NCBI GenBank assembly: GCA_036362985.1
Contig: JAYGXS010000001.1
Location: forward strand, 54,305,036 to 54,369,035
Length of the DNA: 64,000 nt
Direction: 5' to 3'
Source: Ligula intestinalis
Lineage: Eukaryota; Platyhelminthes; Cestoda; Diphyllobothriidea; Diphyllobothriidae
Shown: piece by piece, positions 32,440 to 42,499 of the stretch
Numbering within the stretch: position 1 is the first letter of the stretch
How the letters are laid out: the number at the start of each line of letters is the position of its first letter
Notes under the pieces: model-generated
Databases searched by the model: none
Told to the model about the DNA's origin: nothing
What the model saw: only the letters and a program-made list of their open reading frames with translations
Made by a program: the position numbers and the translations under genes

Positions 32440-32626
32440 CTCTCACCTACAATTGGGAGTTAAAGACCAACTGCTGTCAAAGGCCACATTGATGTGCATC
32501 TATTCTTTCAGTTGCTCCTGGGGAGCAAGATACATTGGCCGAACAACGATGCGCTTGCAAAAGAGAGTACGTGAACACATTCCGGCCTGGTTAAGTGAAG
32601 GTGAACCTAGATCGATCTCGAGTTAA
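32440..32626 (+). pseudogene. PLE-1 GIY-YIG endonuclease relic
   Basis: It reads CIYSFSCSWGARYIGRTTMR then LQKRVREHIPAWLSEGEPRS. CIYSF and RYIGRT are the GIY and YIG half-motifs of the domain that nicks target DNA in Penelope-like elements. A stop at 32624-32626 follows ISS, where PLE-2 continues with S-I-L-A-H-L. Confidence 0.8.
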
Positions 32627-32704
32627 AATCTCACACACCTTGCCGATATGAATAACCGAGTCGATACTAATGAAGACTTTCAGGTTGTTTACTGGACACC
32701 AAAC

Positions 32705-32719
32705 AACTTCTCCAACGGC
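32705..32719 (+). repeat. Left target-site duplication of the nested insertion
   Basis: AACTTCTCCAACGGC, repeated without mismatch at 32910-32924 on the other side of the insertion. Removing one copy and the insert restores a continuous PLE-1 tail. Confidence 0.8.
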
Positions 32720-32909
32720 TCACGCGGTTGTCACCTCTTGCGAGGATTTCGGCTTTGTCGAACTTGAAAATATGCACGGGTCCCGTCTCCACCCCATCTG
32801 CGCATGACCATGACTATGGTATCATCACCTATGATAAAGGATTCCCGAGGGAATCCAAAACGTCAGGCAAATAAAAATTTTGTTCCAGTGATCGAATCCT
32901 CTTCTTCTG
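32720..32909. mobile_element. Nested 190-bp Penelope-like fragment with 5' inversion
   Basis: Inserted into the PLE-1 tail. The left half is minus-oriented coding tail (KFDKAEILARGDNRVSR). The right half is the plus-oriented 3' end (ACGTCAGGCAAATAAA, TTGTTCCAGTGATCGA). The two sides of the insertion carry the same 15 bases. An inverted 5' part joined to a direct 3' end resembles the twin-priming product of target-primed reverse transcription. Confidence 0.75.
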
Positions 32910-32924
32910 AACTTCTCCAACGGC
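32910..32924 (+). repeat. Right target-site duplication of the nested insertion
   Basis: Second copy of AACTTCTCCAACGGC. PLE-1 sequence continues directly after it toward ANLVLCCQK. Confidence 0.8.
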
Positions 32925-33104
32925 CTATGCCAGCGGGTGCTAGCAACGCCAAGGCACTACCTATACGACTAGCGAATCTAGTGCTGTGCTGTCAAAAGAC
33001 GCTAACAGATGCCTTTTTCATTTCCGTGGCCGAGGCCGACGTCAGGTGGCGATTGCATATTGCCCCCACGCCCTACTGACAACCGCGTTCACTCCGTTCA
33101 AGTG

Positions 33105-33570
33105 ACCGTGATTATCACTCCACGTACGTGACCCATGACAAACATTCATACCTTGTGCTAATTGCATCCTTTCCACTCCCCCTCCCCCAGCGCACTGCCC
33201 TCTACACGTCGATATCGCCATGCGGGCGGCATGAAAATGATGACCTGTCATCAGAAAACCCTTATAAACCCTTGACAACTGTAAAATTTTGATTATCCCT
33301 TCAATTGTATTGGGCTGATGCTGAATTGCTGAAAAAATATAGTTGCCAAATAAACTTTCCAAATCTAACTTGGGAATATTTGCAGAACTTAGACTGGCTA
33401 AAGATCCCTTGGTGGTAAAAGAACTCAACTGATTCCAAAATTTTGACCCTAGGCTTGCTGAGGCAAACGTGACAGCCAAGTTCTAATCGGGGTGCATAGA
33501 CACGGGTGCATATACGAGACATTACTGGAAAACCTTACGGAGAAACGATATAACCGTTTCGTCGGCCACG
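33105..33570 (-). repeat. Right inverted unit flanking PLE-1
   Basis: Reverse-oriented partner of 30805-31265. On the minus strand it holds a 145-codon open frame (33042-33479) containing LSSANIPKLDLESLFGNYIF, longer than the 97-codon frame of the left unit. A related but more diverged copy follows PLE-2 at 62045-62255, also minus-oriented. Confidence 0.8.
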
Positions 33571-35640
33571 CTCAGAGGACATGCAGAAAGTTACATTGAG
33601 ACAGTTAACGCTTGAATTCTGGAAATTCAGCGGAATCTGGGCCAGAGAGCAGCGCTCGTCTTCTGTCTTGAATATTTCCAGATGCCGTCGAGGCCTGGTG
33701 GACCAACTTCCTTCAAATCATCAAACCAGTAAAAGCGCTGAGCATCCTTCCAAGAAATCCGGAGCGGAACGTGCATAACTATTCTTTAATAAGTCCCGAC
33801 AAATTTCTCTTAGTTATCTTATCTTCAGGCCCTAACATCTGCATTGCAGAGAAATAACCGAAGCAACTAAAGTTAAACACCTGGTTTAGAGCTTCTTTAG
33901 CCAGCCTGTCGAACTAAAACCTATCGAGCCCAGATAAGTTGTTTTTCAGTTTTAGCATGTCCATGACTTTATTCGTGGCTAAAATACTGGTGAGGAATGG
34001 TTCTTCAAATTTTGCCCCACTGTGGTAAATCGTGCAGTTTTCTCAGCACAGCAGGTCGTACGAACCATAAACAGAGATGTTACGTAAGCTTGTATGAAAC
34101 GAAATTCTGGGTTTTGACGAGCTAGCGTAGTATTGGGCTTTTTGCGTACCCTACTGCATATTTCCTGCATTCATACCGAGCCCTAATGATAAATGACGTG
34201 AACATCCTTTGTGCCGATTTCTTCAGATACTAGGCCTCATAAACAATTCATTGGTGTATTTTCATTTGCAGCCACGATGACATCTACATATAAAGCTCCC
34301 CTGGCATTAATCCAAATTTATAAGTGGCACGTGTGAGTCAGTACAGTGACGCATACTTGACGGCAGAACCACTAGCTTGGAAAAATAATGCGCTTAGGTA
34401 GCTAGCGTGCTCAGACAGATTGCCAGCCCTTTTACACGAATTGGCAAGTCTCGCCTCAATACCATCCCCAGATATCAGTAGAGCCGGGGGAGGTAGAAGT
34501 AAAATGGTCCAAACACTGCAATGAACAATAGGTGTCTTCTTATGTTACACCTGATCCCGTACACCATTGTGGCCAACTCAAACCGCATGTAGATTTCCTT
34601 AATCCATGCTGCTGCCCAGATCTCTCTAGTTTTGATTGCTTGTGAATCGGATTGGTAGCAAAACATTTAAAAACATGTAATAGTGTACATTCTGCTCCAT
34701 TCTGGTTTAATGCAAACGATCCTACTCACTATCAATCAAGACCAGTCTTGACGTAATTGGTTTGATGATAGAGGTTACATGCAATTACTTTAAAAAACGT
34801 TATGGTTTGCATTTTGATGCACGGTCAGTTGCACATTTCTATTATTTAAATAGTATTCACAAAATGCAAGCAACATTGCTCTTATAGTTCAGATTAATAT
34901 TTTTGAGGGAAAACGAGGGAAACGTGTAGTCATGAGGGCGTATCCTGCAATGTTGTAGGGATGTTGGCTCCATGGAGGCCATTCCATAATTTTAACACTC
35001 TGCGTGAAGAATTCAAGAAAAAGATTTAATCCCGGAATTTTCATAGGCAAATTAATTCAGTGTCCACGCAGATGAGGTGAGAGACCTTACTAAAACGTGT
35101 CCCCAGAGCACAGCCGATGCTCAAGGCCATGCATCATCTTGTAAAATACTTCGGTCTGCAGTTTCCACGACGGCTGTGCGTGACGACCCCGTGACTGTGG
35201 TCTGGAGTAACACTGGGCACAATAGTCACTTCGCGACTAAGAAAGTGACGCACAGTATAGGCGAGAATCACCAGTGTACTGATAGAGCTAAGTACTCGAG
35301 TGTTGCCCGCACTGCAATCAATGCATTGTGCAGTTGAGACCTGCTGTTTTTTTAAGGCGAACGAAAGTTTTCAATTAATTCAACAGCAGGCAAATACGAA
35401 AATATAAGAGAGGGTAGAGCTAACGAAAGTTAAAGCAACCGATTAGTAGTATCAGTAATAACGAGAAAAAAAGAGGGTGATGTGCTAAGGGGCCAACTGG
35501 AGACCAGAGAGGGGAAATGTGGGTGGAATGGGTTCGAAAATTAGTTCATATTGCTCACCGTCGTCTCGCCTTTTAATGGAAGGTTTAAGGACACAAAGTG
35601 TTATCATCTAGGAACAACGTAGGTGGCCTGGGGATGCTTG
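33571..35640. other. No gene seen
   Basis: About 2 kb without recognisable coding sequence, RNA gene or repeat structure. Confidence 0.45.
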
Positions 35641-35689
35641 CTGTCACCGTCCCGTTGTCGTCGTTTCGCGGTATCGTAGGAAGCGTGTG

Positions 35690-36139
35690 GACTCTCCTGT
35701 GCGGCGGATCATATTGTGCGTATTCAAGCGCATACGAGAAAACCATTCTGCTTGGCTAAACAGGGGTGAAGTAAAATCAATATCTAGTACAATTTTGGCT
35801 CAATTGGTCGACAATGGTTATTGGGTAGTCGTTAACTAAGCGTTTCGAGTCATGAATAAAGTGCCGGCGAAACATCCCAAGTTCCTGCGTCAGCGGACAC
35901 TTGCAACGGCAGAGGCAGTCACCATACGCCCCACTAACTTGATCTTATGTGAGCAGAAGGCGTTTGTAGCGGCTCTAAGGCTCCCGTGGCCGAAGAACAA
36001 CTCAGCATCCGCCTCCACGCTTCCTACCACGCCGCGAAACGACGACGAGACAGCAAAAGCAACTATTCCCAGGCCACCCATGCTGTTACGATGTGATTAC
36101 ACATGGCATCATCACGCCTCCCAACAAAACACGAGATAA
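35690..36139 (+). mobile_element. PLE-3: 3' part of a Penelope-like element
   Basis: It reads RIRENHSAWLNRGEVKSISS then TILAQLVDNG (counterpart of RIREHIPAWLGKGENRSISS and SILAHLIDTN in PLE-2), and after a short break a clean frame with RTLATAEAVTIRPTNLILCE and AALRLPWPKNN. The reverse transcriptase and the GIY-YIG half-motifs are missing, so it is a 5'-truncated copy, as expected from incomplete reverse transcription. Confidence 0.72.
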
Positions 36140-37305
36140 CGACGAAGGGGCGACCTGAGCTAATGGCCGAACCCCTTCTCCTTAAGTAAGTTACATTGCA
36201 ATTAGCTATGTGGCGAGGTTCGGGAGATCCTGAAAACACTGTACATCACAAACTAGGGCGGGTGTGCCCTGTATCTTATCGGTTTACGCCTATCTGCTAA
36301 GGTTTCACACTGTTTGCTCTCTTCCATCCTGGTTTACTTTTTTCGTTTCCAATTACCTTCAGCCAAAACGGGCTTCATCCGAAAAAAATGCCCCTAAATT
36401 GACTCAAAAATTAGGCCGCCACCAAAAACTTGATAATAAAAGACAGTCGCCAGAATAATACTCGAAAACAGAAGGCTCCCTCAAAGCTAACGTCAGGTAA
36501 GACCGTAACGGTTGGACATTGCACTGTAAGAGGGAACTAGCAAGGGGCTCGACAGTAAAGTTGTTGTACGCAGTGTCCTTAAGCAGTTTTTGTTGTTGCC
36601 TGCCTGTGTACATGGCCACCCGAAAACTTTCCTTTCTTGCCTCAAACACTCAAGAAAAGGTCACAGTGATTTGCGTCAAGCCCGCGAAGCTAAGGGCCAA
36701 GACAAGGGGCATCGACCCGACTGCAAGAAGACAAAACAGGCGGCTGCCACGGTGAGTCGGCAAGAGCGTGTGACGAAACAGTTACGTGCGACCTTGCGGC
36801 AGGTCGGCCACGATCGTGGGCGGCAGATTGCGAGCGTGAAAAGTTTGGTAGAAGAAGGTATGATGAGTCACGGACTGCCACAGACCCATCGCAGGTCGTC
36901 TGAGGAAACAATGTGAACTTTTTGATATTGGGTAAGTTACTACCCGCCTATCTCATGCACATGGACGACCGGCTATGAAAACGCACACGTCAGGCTCAAC
37001 TGTTGACTATTATCTTGGTGTGGCTGCCGTGCTGATTACGGTTTCATCGGGTCACAGCTGAGAGCTGGGCGTCGTGACTGAGTGCAATCGAAATATCTAC
37101 TAGGTACACAAGCGCATCTAATGGGGCTATGCCAGTGTACCTATGTAAGAATCCAATATTAGTGTGGCTGTTCATGAACAAACAGATCCAGCTAGTGTCA
37201 ATTATATTAAATACGAGCGCGGAAGCCCGACTTCACCTCGGACTTCCTTACATATTTTTGCCCCTTATGAAGCAACCCTTATAAGAGAACCTCCTAAAAT
37301 AATTA
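36140..37305. other. No gene recognised
   Basis: Moderately GC-rich with an Arg/Lys/Gln-rich 108-codon frame (36590-36916) lacking any recognised domain. Treated as non-coding or transposon debris. Confidence 0.4.
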
Positions 37306-37309
37306 TGTT

Positions 37310-37365
37310 CAGTTCAGTTTTATTAGGGAAATATAGGTAAATACATCTGAACTCCCTCTTTGTAG
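37310..37365 (+). repeat. Short dispersed repeat, copy 1
   Basis: It contains TTTTATTAGGGAAATATAGG followed by TAAAT and GAACTCCC. It closely resembles 48515-48565 (TTTATTAAAGGAAATATAGG, then CAAACGCCTTTGAACTCCC). Probably the end of a transposon family not otherwise identified. Confidence 0.55.
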
Positions 37366-37399
37366 ATAGCTGTGGTGCAGAACATTTGGCGCTGCCAGT

Positions 37400-38240
37400 A
37401 ATGAAACTGCGTTAACGGGGGCAGAACCTTTGTTGATGTACTTGCAGATGTACTTGATGGACTTCGCTGAGTTGCAAAATTCAACATGGATGTGGGCGTC
37501 GGATACTTTTGACAGTAGGGGACAATATGTTACAATCCAATGCTTATCATTTACAACCCCATCGGTTCGCCTTTCATTGATAACTGCTGCGAATCCGCCA
37601 ACCGCACGTTTTCGCCTTCTGTAGAGAGGGTAACCATCGCCATCGGTCTGAGTTGCACCTAGGAATCGCTTGGGATATCTCTTGGTACATTAACCATCCT
37701 TTATGTAAGGACTGTTGGGATTTATCTGACCGCATGGGTCATGCACCATTTGAGTTTTGATCTTTTCAAGCAGAACAGGGTCAACGGACTGGTAAGGCAA
37801 CTCTGCGCATAGGAATTTGTCGACATCAGAAAAGTGCAGTTTTCCCTTTTGCCACACCAAAATGTGAGCATGGGGCAGTCCTCTCTTTTGCCACTCTACA
37901 GTGTACATGTGACACTGAACATCACCGAAAATTTTGAATTTTGTGATGAGTCTCATCATGGTTTTCAACTTAAGCTGGAATACCTGCACGGACAAATCAT
38001 GGCGATCCTGTGGCATTTGACCGGGGATCGCTCATCAGTAATTTCAGGCCATGATGGGTTGCAGGTTAACGTAATGAATAGATCCGCACGTCCGAAATGT
38101 CTAACGTAAACTAATGCATCCTGAGTTTTCTCATGCATATAGCGAGGTAGACGGTGTTCCCCAGTCCTCGAGATCTTAGCGGCCTCTCCCTTTTTGCTCC
38201 TCCACCCCACCCCTTCCCCATCCCCGCCCACCCCCCGTGG
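37400..38240 (-). pseudogene. Helitron Rep (HUH nuclease) relic
   Basis: The N-terminal replication-initiator part of a Helitron transposase, which cuts and joins DNA at the element ends. Minus-strand blocks in order: RLPRYMHEKTQDALVYVRHF, FITLTCNPSWPEI, MYTVEWQKRGLPHAHILVWQ (HUH motif H-A-H, about 37875), DPCGQINPNSP, YPLYRRRKRAVGGFAAVINE, then HIHVEFCNSAKSIKYICKYI-NKG, which carries the two-tyrosine active site. A frameshift near 38010 and a stop near 37690 break it. No helicase follows in the minus direction, so it is not one unit with the helicase at 1-1538. Confidence 0.85.
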
Positions 38241-38249
38241 CGTGTTCAC

Positions 38250-39395
38250 ATCCGCCTGTCACGTCGGCTGTCAATCACGAGTCTGAAACAGCTGCCTGCC
38301 ACCAATGATAAAGGGGACAAACACAGACACAGTGACACCGGCACTGTCCCCTCTGTGATCGACGTACGGACTGGCGCACGACAAGCGTGTGAAAGGCGGG
38401 TGGCACGTCGCGTGCGACTAGCATACGGACAGGCGCGCATGCCCGCGTGGAGAAGGCATTTTAATCTGACCCCTGGGACCAATGATAATGGAGGTCCACA
38501 CAGAAGGCAGTCGAGACTTTTATTAAGTATACAGATTTACGCTGGGATTGCCGGCAGTGTGTTTGCGAACTTGCTCAAAACACCTAAAATCATATTGGCG
38601 AACTTGAATGTGTCACACTTTTGCGAATTGGGGAACCTTTATCCGACAGCGTCATAGGGCGGTCCTGCGATCAGCCCTGCGTTAACAGATTTTCTCCCCT
38701 GCCAGGCTGCAGGTCCGCAGGTGACTGTCCGCCCCGGGTGACTTATCGTGCCTTTCCTGCGATTTCTGGCAGTCCCGCTTGCTCGCATATACCCAGAACG
38801 CTCTTGTTAGATCTGCCGTGAATGCCGCCCACCAACCAATGTGACCCATTTCTTGATTTGCTTCAGGACATGTCACGGGTGGCCTCGAACACTGGGCAGA
38901 CGGAGGCAGAAAAGGCATGCATAAAATGGCTTGTTTACTGTGAGCAGCTTGATTCTACAGAGCCTTTTGTCCGATCCTTTTCTTACAGTACACTGTCCCA
39001 CCAAATTAGCCTTTCCAACTTCTGACTTGGATAACTTTCTGAGGTCGACGATCTCTCCTTTCGACGGTAAAACAAGCGCAGCATCATATTCAAACAAGAT
39101 AAACTGTTTTAAAGAGTCAAAACCTAAGGACAGCTAGTTACCGGTATAAAGCTGACCACCAACACGTTTAATACGATGATAGGTAATTCAGCCACAAGGC
39201 AAATTCTGTGTAGCAACCTTTCTCGACCAGTGCTCAATGCTTGCGGTGGATTACCGAATAAATAGCTTAACGCGTACTATTCCATCTTAAACTTGGCAAA
39301 CATAAAGATGTGTCCTAATGATGTAATGGTACACGTTTTCATTTACTGATTAAACCTATGTATCTTGAAGGTACTTTACTAAGAATAAGGAGTAG
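38250..39395. other. No gene recognised
   Basis: A CpG-richer patch at 38250-38480, then unremarkable sequence. It may include the 5' part of the Helitron, given its position upstream of Rep on the minus strand, but no terminal TC motif could be assigned. Confidence 0.4.
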
Positions 39396-39399
39396 ACGA

Positions 39400-39920
39400 C
39401 TTGATCGCTGGGACAGTATTTTTATTCGCATGACGTTTCGATATCCGTCACGGATTTGTCATTAAAAACAAAGCCAAAGAGCAGTAACAGAAACAAATAA
39501 TACATGCACAAGGGTTTGCAGTATTTGTAGGACACAGTAATTGCTGCAAACATACAGAGACAGTTAACGTTAATTGCCTTCTTGTGTGTGGATAGTTTAT
39601 TGGATGGCATGCGGGCTCTGACCTGTTGAACCTTCACCACGCGTGGAGGACTGGGGCGTGATGATTGCTCGGCCATCTGGCCCTGTCGTGTTTGCGTAGG
39701 CCTGTCCGTACCCAAGTGGTGACTTGCTTTGGCCAAATTGAGTCTCAACACTGAATGAGGATTGAGCAAATCGTTGCACTTGTTAATAGATTGGGGGCCC
39801 GTGAACCATGACTTAAGTAATTCTCGGCTCACGCGATTTTCACCTCTTGCGAAAATTTCGGCCTCATCAAAATTGAATTTGTGCGGCTCATTCGACGAGA
39901 CCCGGCTACACATTCAAATT
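39400..39920 (-). mobile_element. 3' end of a Penelope-like element (second family)
   Basis: Minus-strand frame (39422-39913): KFNFDEAEIFARGENRVSRE, LLKSWFTGPQSINKCNDLLN and PHSVLRLNLAKASHHLG. This is the tail that follows GIY-YIG domains, where a conserved I-N-[KR] element occurs. It is followed by a serine/proline-rich stretch and VNCLCMFAAITVSYKYCK, and ends near ACGTCATGCGAATAAA. The same arrangement recurs on the plus strand at 48850-49215. The domains upstream are absent. Confidence 0.72.
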
Positions 39921-39959
39921 TGATGAGGCCAAAATCGAAACTGATTTTGTGAGTAGCAG

Positions 39960-41775
39960 GGTTCGACCTTCTAAAAAATGGTCAGCTAAATTCATATATT
40001 GTATGCCAAGTCTCGTTTTAGGTTAAATCGTGCACTGTCAAAAAACTGCCACGGTTTACTCATTTTCTATCGCAGTAACACGCCAAGGAAAGTTGCCAAC
40101 AGGGCCGTTAATATGCTTTGAAAATTTCTCAAAACTCCCTTAGTCTTCTACTTAGCACACAAACGAGGGTTGCATAATTAACTGTCAGTTAAGCAGGGGT
40201 AGCCTTGATAGCGCACCTTATATACGCTAAGCCCCAGGCTTGTTAGTCGTGGTAAGTGTTACGGTTAGGGTAAGTGTTATGTTTAGGTAAAATGTTATGC
40301 ATCAGTATCAATATGTGGAGGGATATGAAGGAAAAATTCCTTTGAGTGCCCTTTTTGTTCATATGTGCAGTAGTAGCAGAAAATTTGTTTCGCAAACTGT
40401 TGGTGAGGCCAGTTGTCCTGTTTCATAGGATGAAAATATGAGCAGACAGTGAAAAATAACGCCTCAGGAATTTTTAGGAGAAAAAATGTCGCTCTTGTGG
40501 GGGTAATGCATGGGATTAAGGAGAAAAATTGGTTTCAACGGAGGGGGGCATTGCAAAGATTCCCAGGATCATCACCGTGTCGAAGCCGCGTCTAGATTCT
40601 TCCTTGCTGATTGCAGAGTCCGCCAACGGAACTGGAAAAGCAGAGGCATCCGTTCAGATCATCGACAGTCCGCTTTGGATCGAACAAAGGGTGAATGTTT
40701 AGGCCATCAGGTCTGGCTGATAAGATCGCTTGGGGGGTAATCACGGTACGCAAATAGCCAAGTAGGGTAGACCGTGGAGACCTTTGCATGAGGATAATTA
40801 TAGTCTTTGAGTAATTATTCACAGCAGTATATAAATATAACGACTCATCCTGTCCGTGGATACTCCTCAGAGCCCTAATTAGACTGATTGGGACAAGCAG
40901 ACTATGTAGGCCGAGCCAATAGTTGCAGCGAGATGCCCGATTTGGAGAAGAGTTCCTCGTTGAGCAGTGGGATATTGAAGGAAATTGGACGGGAGCTTGT
41001 TTAGAATAAAAGGTTTTTGATTCAATTTTTGTCCAAAACGGTATCTTTCTGTATAAAACTTGAAATATAATCACCTTGGTTTTGCTCAAAAATTCAAACA
41101 TGAGTTATTAGTTATGTATAGCAAGCTAAGTAAGTGAAATTGGCTCTCTAAGGTAGTGCCATAGCTTTTAACTTTACGTATGCCCATATGAGCTGGCATT
41201 CGTTAGCTTTCATTTTTCAAGATAAGCCTTTTTTACTATTTACCCCATCCATAAAACCCCTCTTACTACGGGTCCCATAAGACACAAACCTGGAGCTAAG
41301 CGCATATAAGGTGCACTACCAATCACACCTCTGCCGATTGTATTGTAAACGTGCGCTCATTTACGTCAGAAGCAAATGGAGGTGGCAACTGTTAGGACGG
41401 CCCGGAACATGAGTCACCACTCTTGTCGTGCGGCTATCAAGTCTGCGAAAGAACCACCAACAAGCAGAAGTGTGCTGCCAAGCTGTGTGTGACCATCAAG
41501 GGGCCGTAAACATGCAATGGTTTGTACGGATAGGCGGTCACGGATGTATCAATAAGAACAGCCAAACCTGACAAAGGCCATGACTCTTGAGAAAAAAAAG
41601 CCGCGGAGAGGAGAAGTAGGAAGTAGCTTTACACACAGAAACCGTTGGAGTTAACTTGTTTTCAGCTTTTCTACATGGAAACAGACAGCAAACAGCTAGA
41701 GAACGTAACATATATATAAATGAATCTCCCGTGCCCTATCCTCCAAAGCAGGTCAAGAAGAAAAGGCACCTTCAT
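39960..41775. other. No gene recognised
   Basis: It includes a 169-codon minus-strand open frame (40592-41101) with no motif or homologous copy in the window, and is treated as chance. No RNA gene seen. Confidence 0.4.
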
Positions 41776-41779
41776 GGAC

Positions 41780-42190
41780 CGCACTACATTAGTACTGACG
41801 TTTCGAAAACATGTGTGTTTCCATTATCAGAGTGGTGAGGTGATCGTTCCTGCTTACATTGTCTCGTATTATTGGGGTAGGTTACGTGCGCACCCTGGTC
41901 GTCCTGCTGGAAGCGGATTAGATTTGGCCTAAGGCACCGACCCTGGTCGTTCTGCTGTTCACGAATTGGTTGTTGGCTCTCCGTGGCCGACTGCAGGCGA
42001 CCTCGTGTGCCCCCTGTTACCTGCTCGGCTGTTGTAGTCACCGGTGGATCTGTCTGCCCATCACGCGCCCTCAGCTGGTGACTGCCACCGGACTTCTGAC
42101 GGCCTCGTGCGTCCCCCATCACCTGCACGGCTGTTGTAATCACCGCTGGATCTGCGTGCCCCTCATGTGCGCCAGGGAGGCTGCTGCGAG
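41780..42190 (-). repeat. Penelope-like end with about 100-bp tandem repeats
   Basis: The minus strand ends with CACTCTGATAATGG and TTCGAAACGTCAG, a terminal motif shared with the other Penelope ends. Adjoining it is a degenerate tandem array: CTGTTGTAGTCACCGGTGGA and CTGTTGTAATCACCGCTGGA about 100 bases apart, and ACCCTGGTCGTCCTGCTG / ACCCTGGTCGTTCTGCTG about 45 bases apart. The minus-strand frame repeats V-T-T-T-A-E-Q-V and I-T-T-A-V-Q-V. Confidence 0.6.
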
Positions 42191-42295
42191 ACCTCCCCTC
42201 ATAGTCTGGTGGGTAACTCCGTTGTTGCCTGCCGTGCTAAGCCCATTCGCTTGTTTGGGCTCACCGGTAGGTTGATGATTCACGCTGGTCGTGCG

Positions 42296-42305
42296 NNNNN
42301 NNNNN
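42296..42305. other. Assembly gap (10 N)
   Basis: Ten ambiguous bases between two oppositely oriented Penelope-like ends (41780-42190 minus and 42355-42415 plus). The true length of missing sequence is unknown. Confidence 0.97.
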
Positions 42306-42354
42306 CCCAGGCCTAGCTACATTTTACCTATAAAAACTGTGAACGTTCGTGCAT

Positions 42355-42415
42355 TTACCACCTTTGACAATGGAAGCTTGTCTGATTCCGAAACGTCAGG
42401 ACATTAAAACCTTGG
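42355..42415 (+). repeat. Penelope-like terminal sequence, plus orientation
   Basis: It contains TTTGACAATGGAAGCTTGTC, TGATTCCGAAACGTCAGGAC and ATTAAAACCTTGGTTC. The same architecture (…AATGG…CGAAACGTCAGG…[AT]TAAA…TTGTTCC) closes the copies at 32850-32900 and 49160-49215. No coding sequence is attached. Confidence 0.55.
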
Positions 42416-42440
42416 TTCATGTGATCGCCTTGCCTTCTCA

Positions 42441-42456
42441 ATATATATATATATAT
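42441..42456. repeat. (AT)8 microsatellite
   Basis: A simple dinucleotide run just after a Penelope-like terminal sequence, where simple repeats are often left by element insertion. Confidence 0.85.
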
Positions 42457-42499
42457 TCACTCAGAAATGTGCGAACACAGATCGAATAGGCTTCCGAAC

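Larger units (their letters stand above)
31345..33080 (+). mobile_element. Penelope-like element PLE-1 (degenerate, with nested insertion)
   Basis: A reverse transcriptase followed by a GIY-YIG endonuclease, the defining pair of endonuclease-bearing Penelope-like elements. It is 5'-truncated, beginning near LRPLGTTIPKIYGLP, and carries several stops. A 190-bp insertion (32720-32909) splits its 3' coding tail, which resumes with ANLVLCCQKTLTDAFF as in PLE-2 and PLE-3. The element is bracketed by inverted units. Confidence 0.85.

Noticed and set aside
38154..38657. 167-codon plus-strand open frame
   Set aside because: Mostly antisense to and upstream of the Helitron Rep relic. The proline- and arginine-rich composition comes from a GC-rich patch.
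40592..41101. 169-codon minus-strand open frame
   Set aside because: No recognised domain, no splice context and no paralogous copy in the window.
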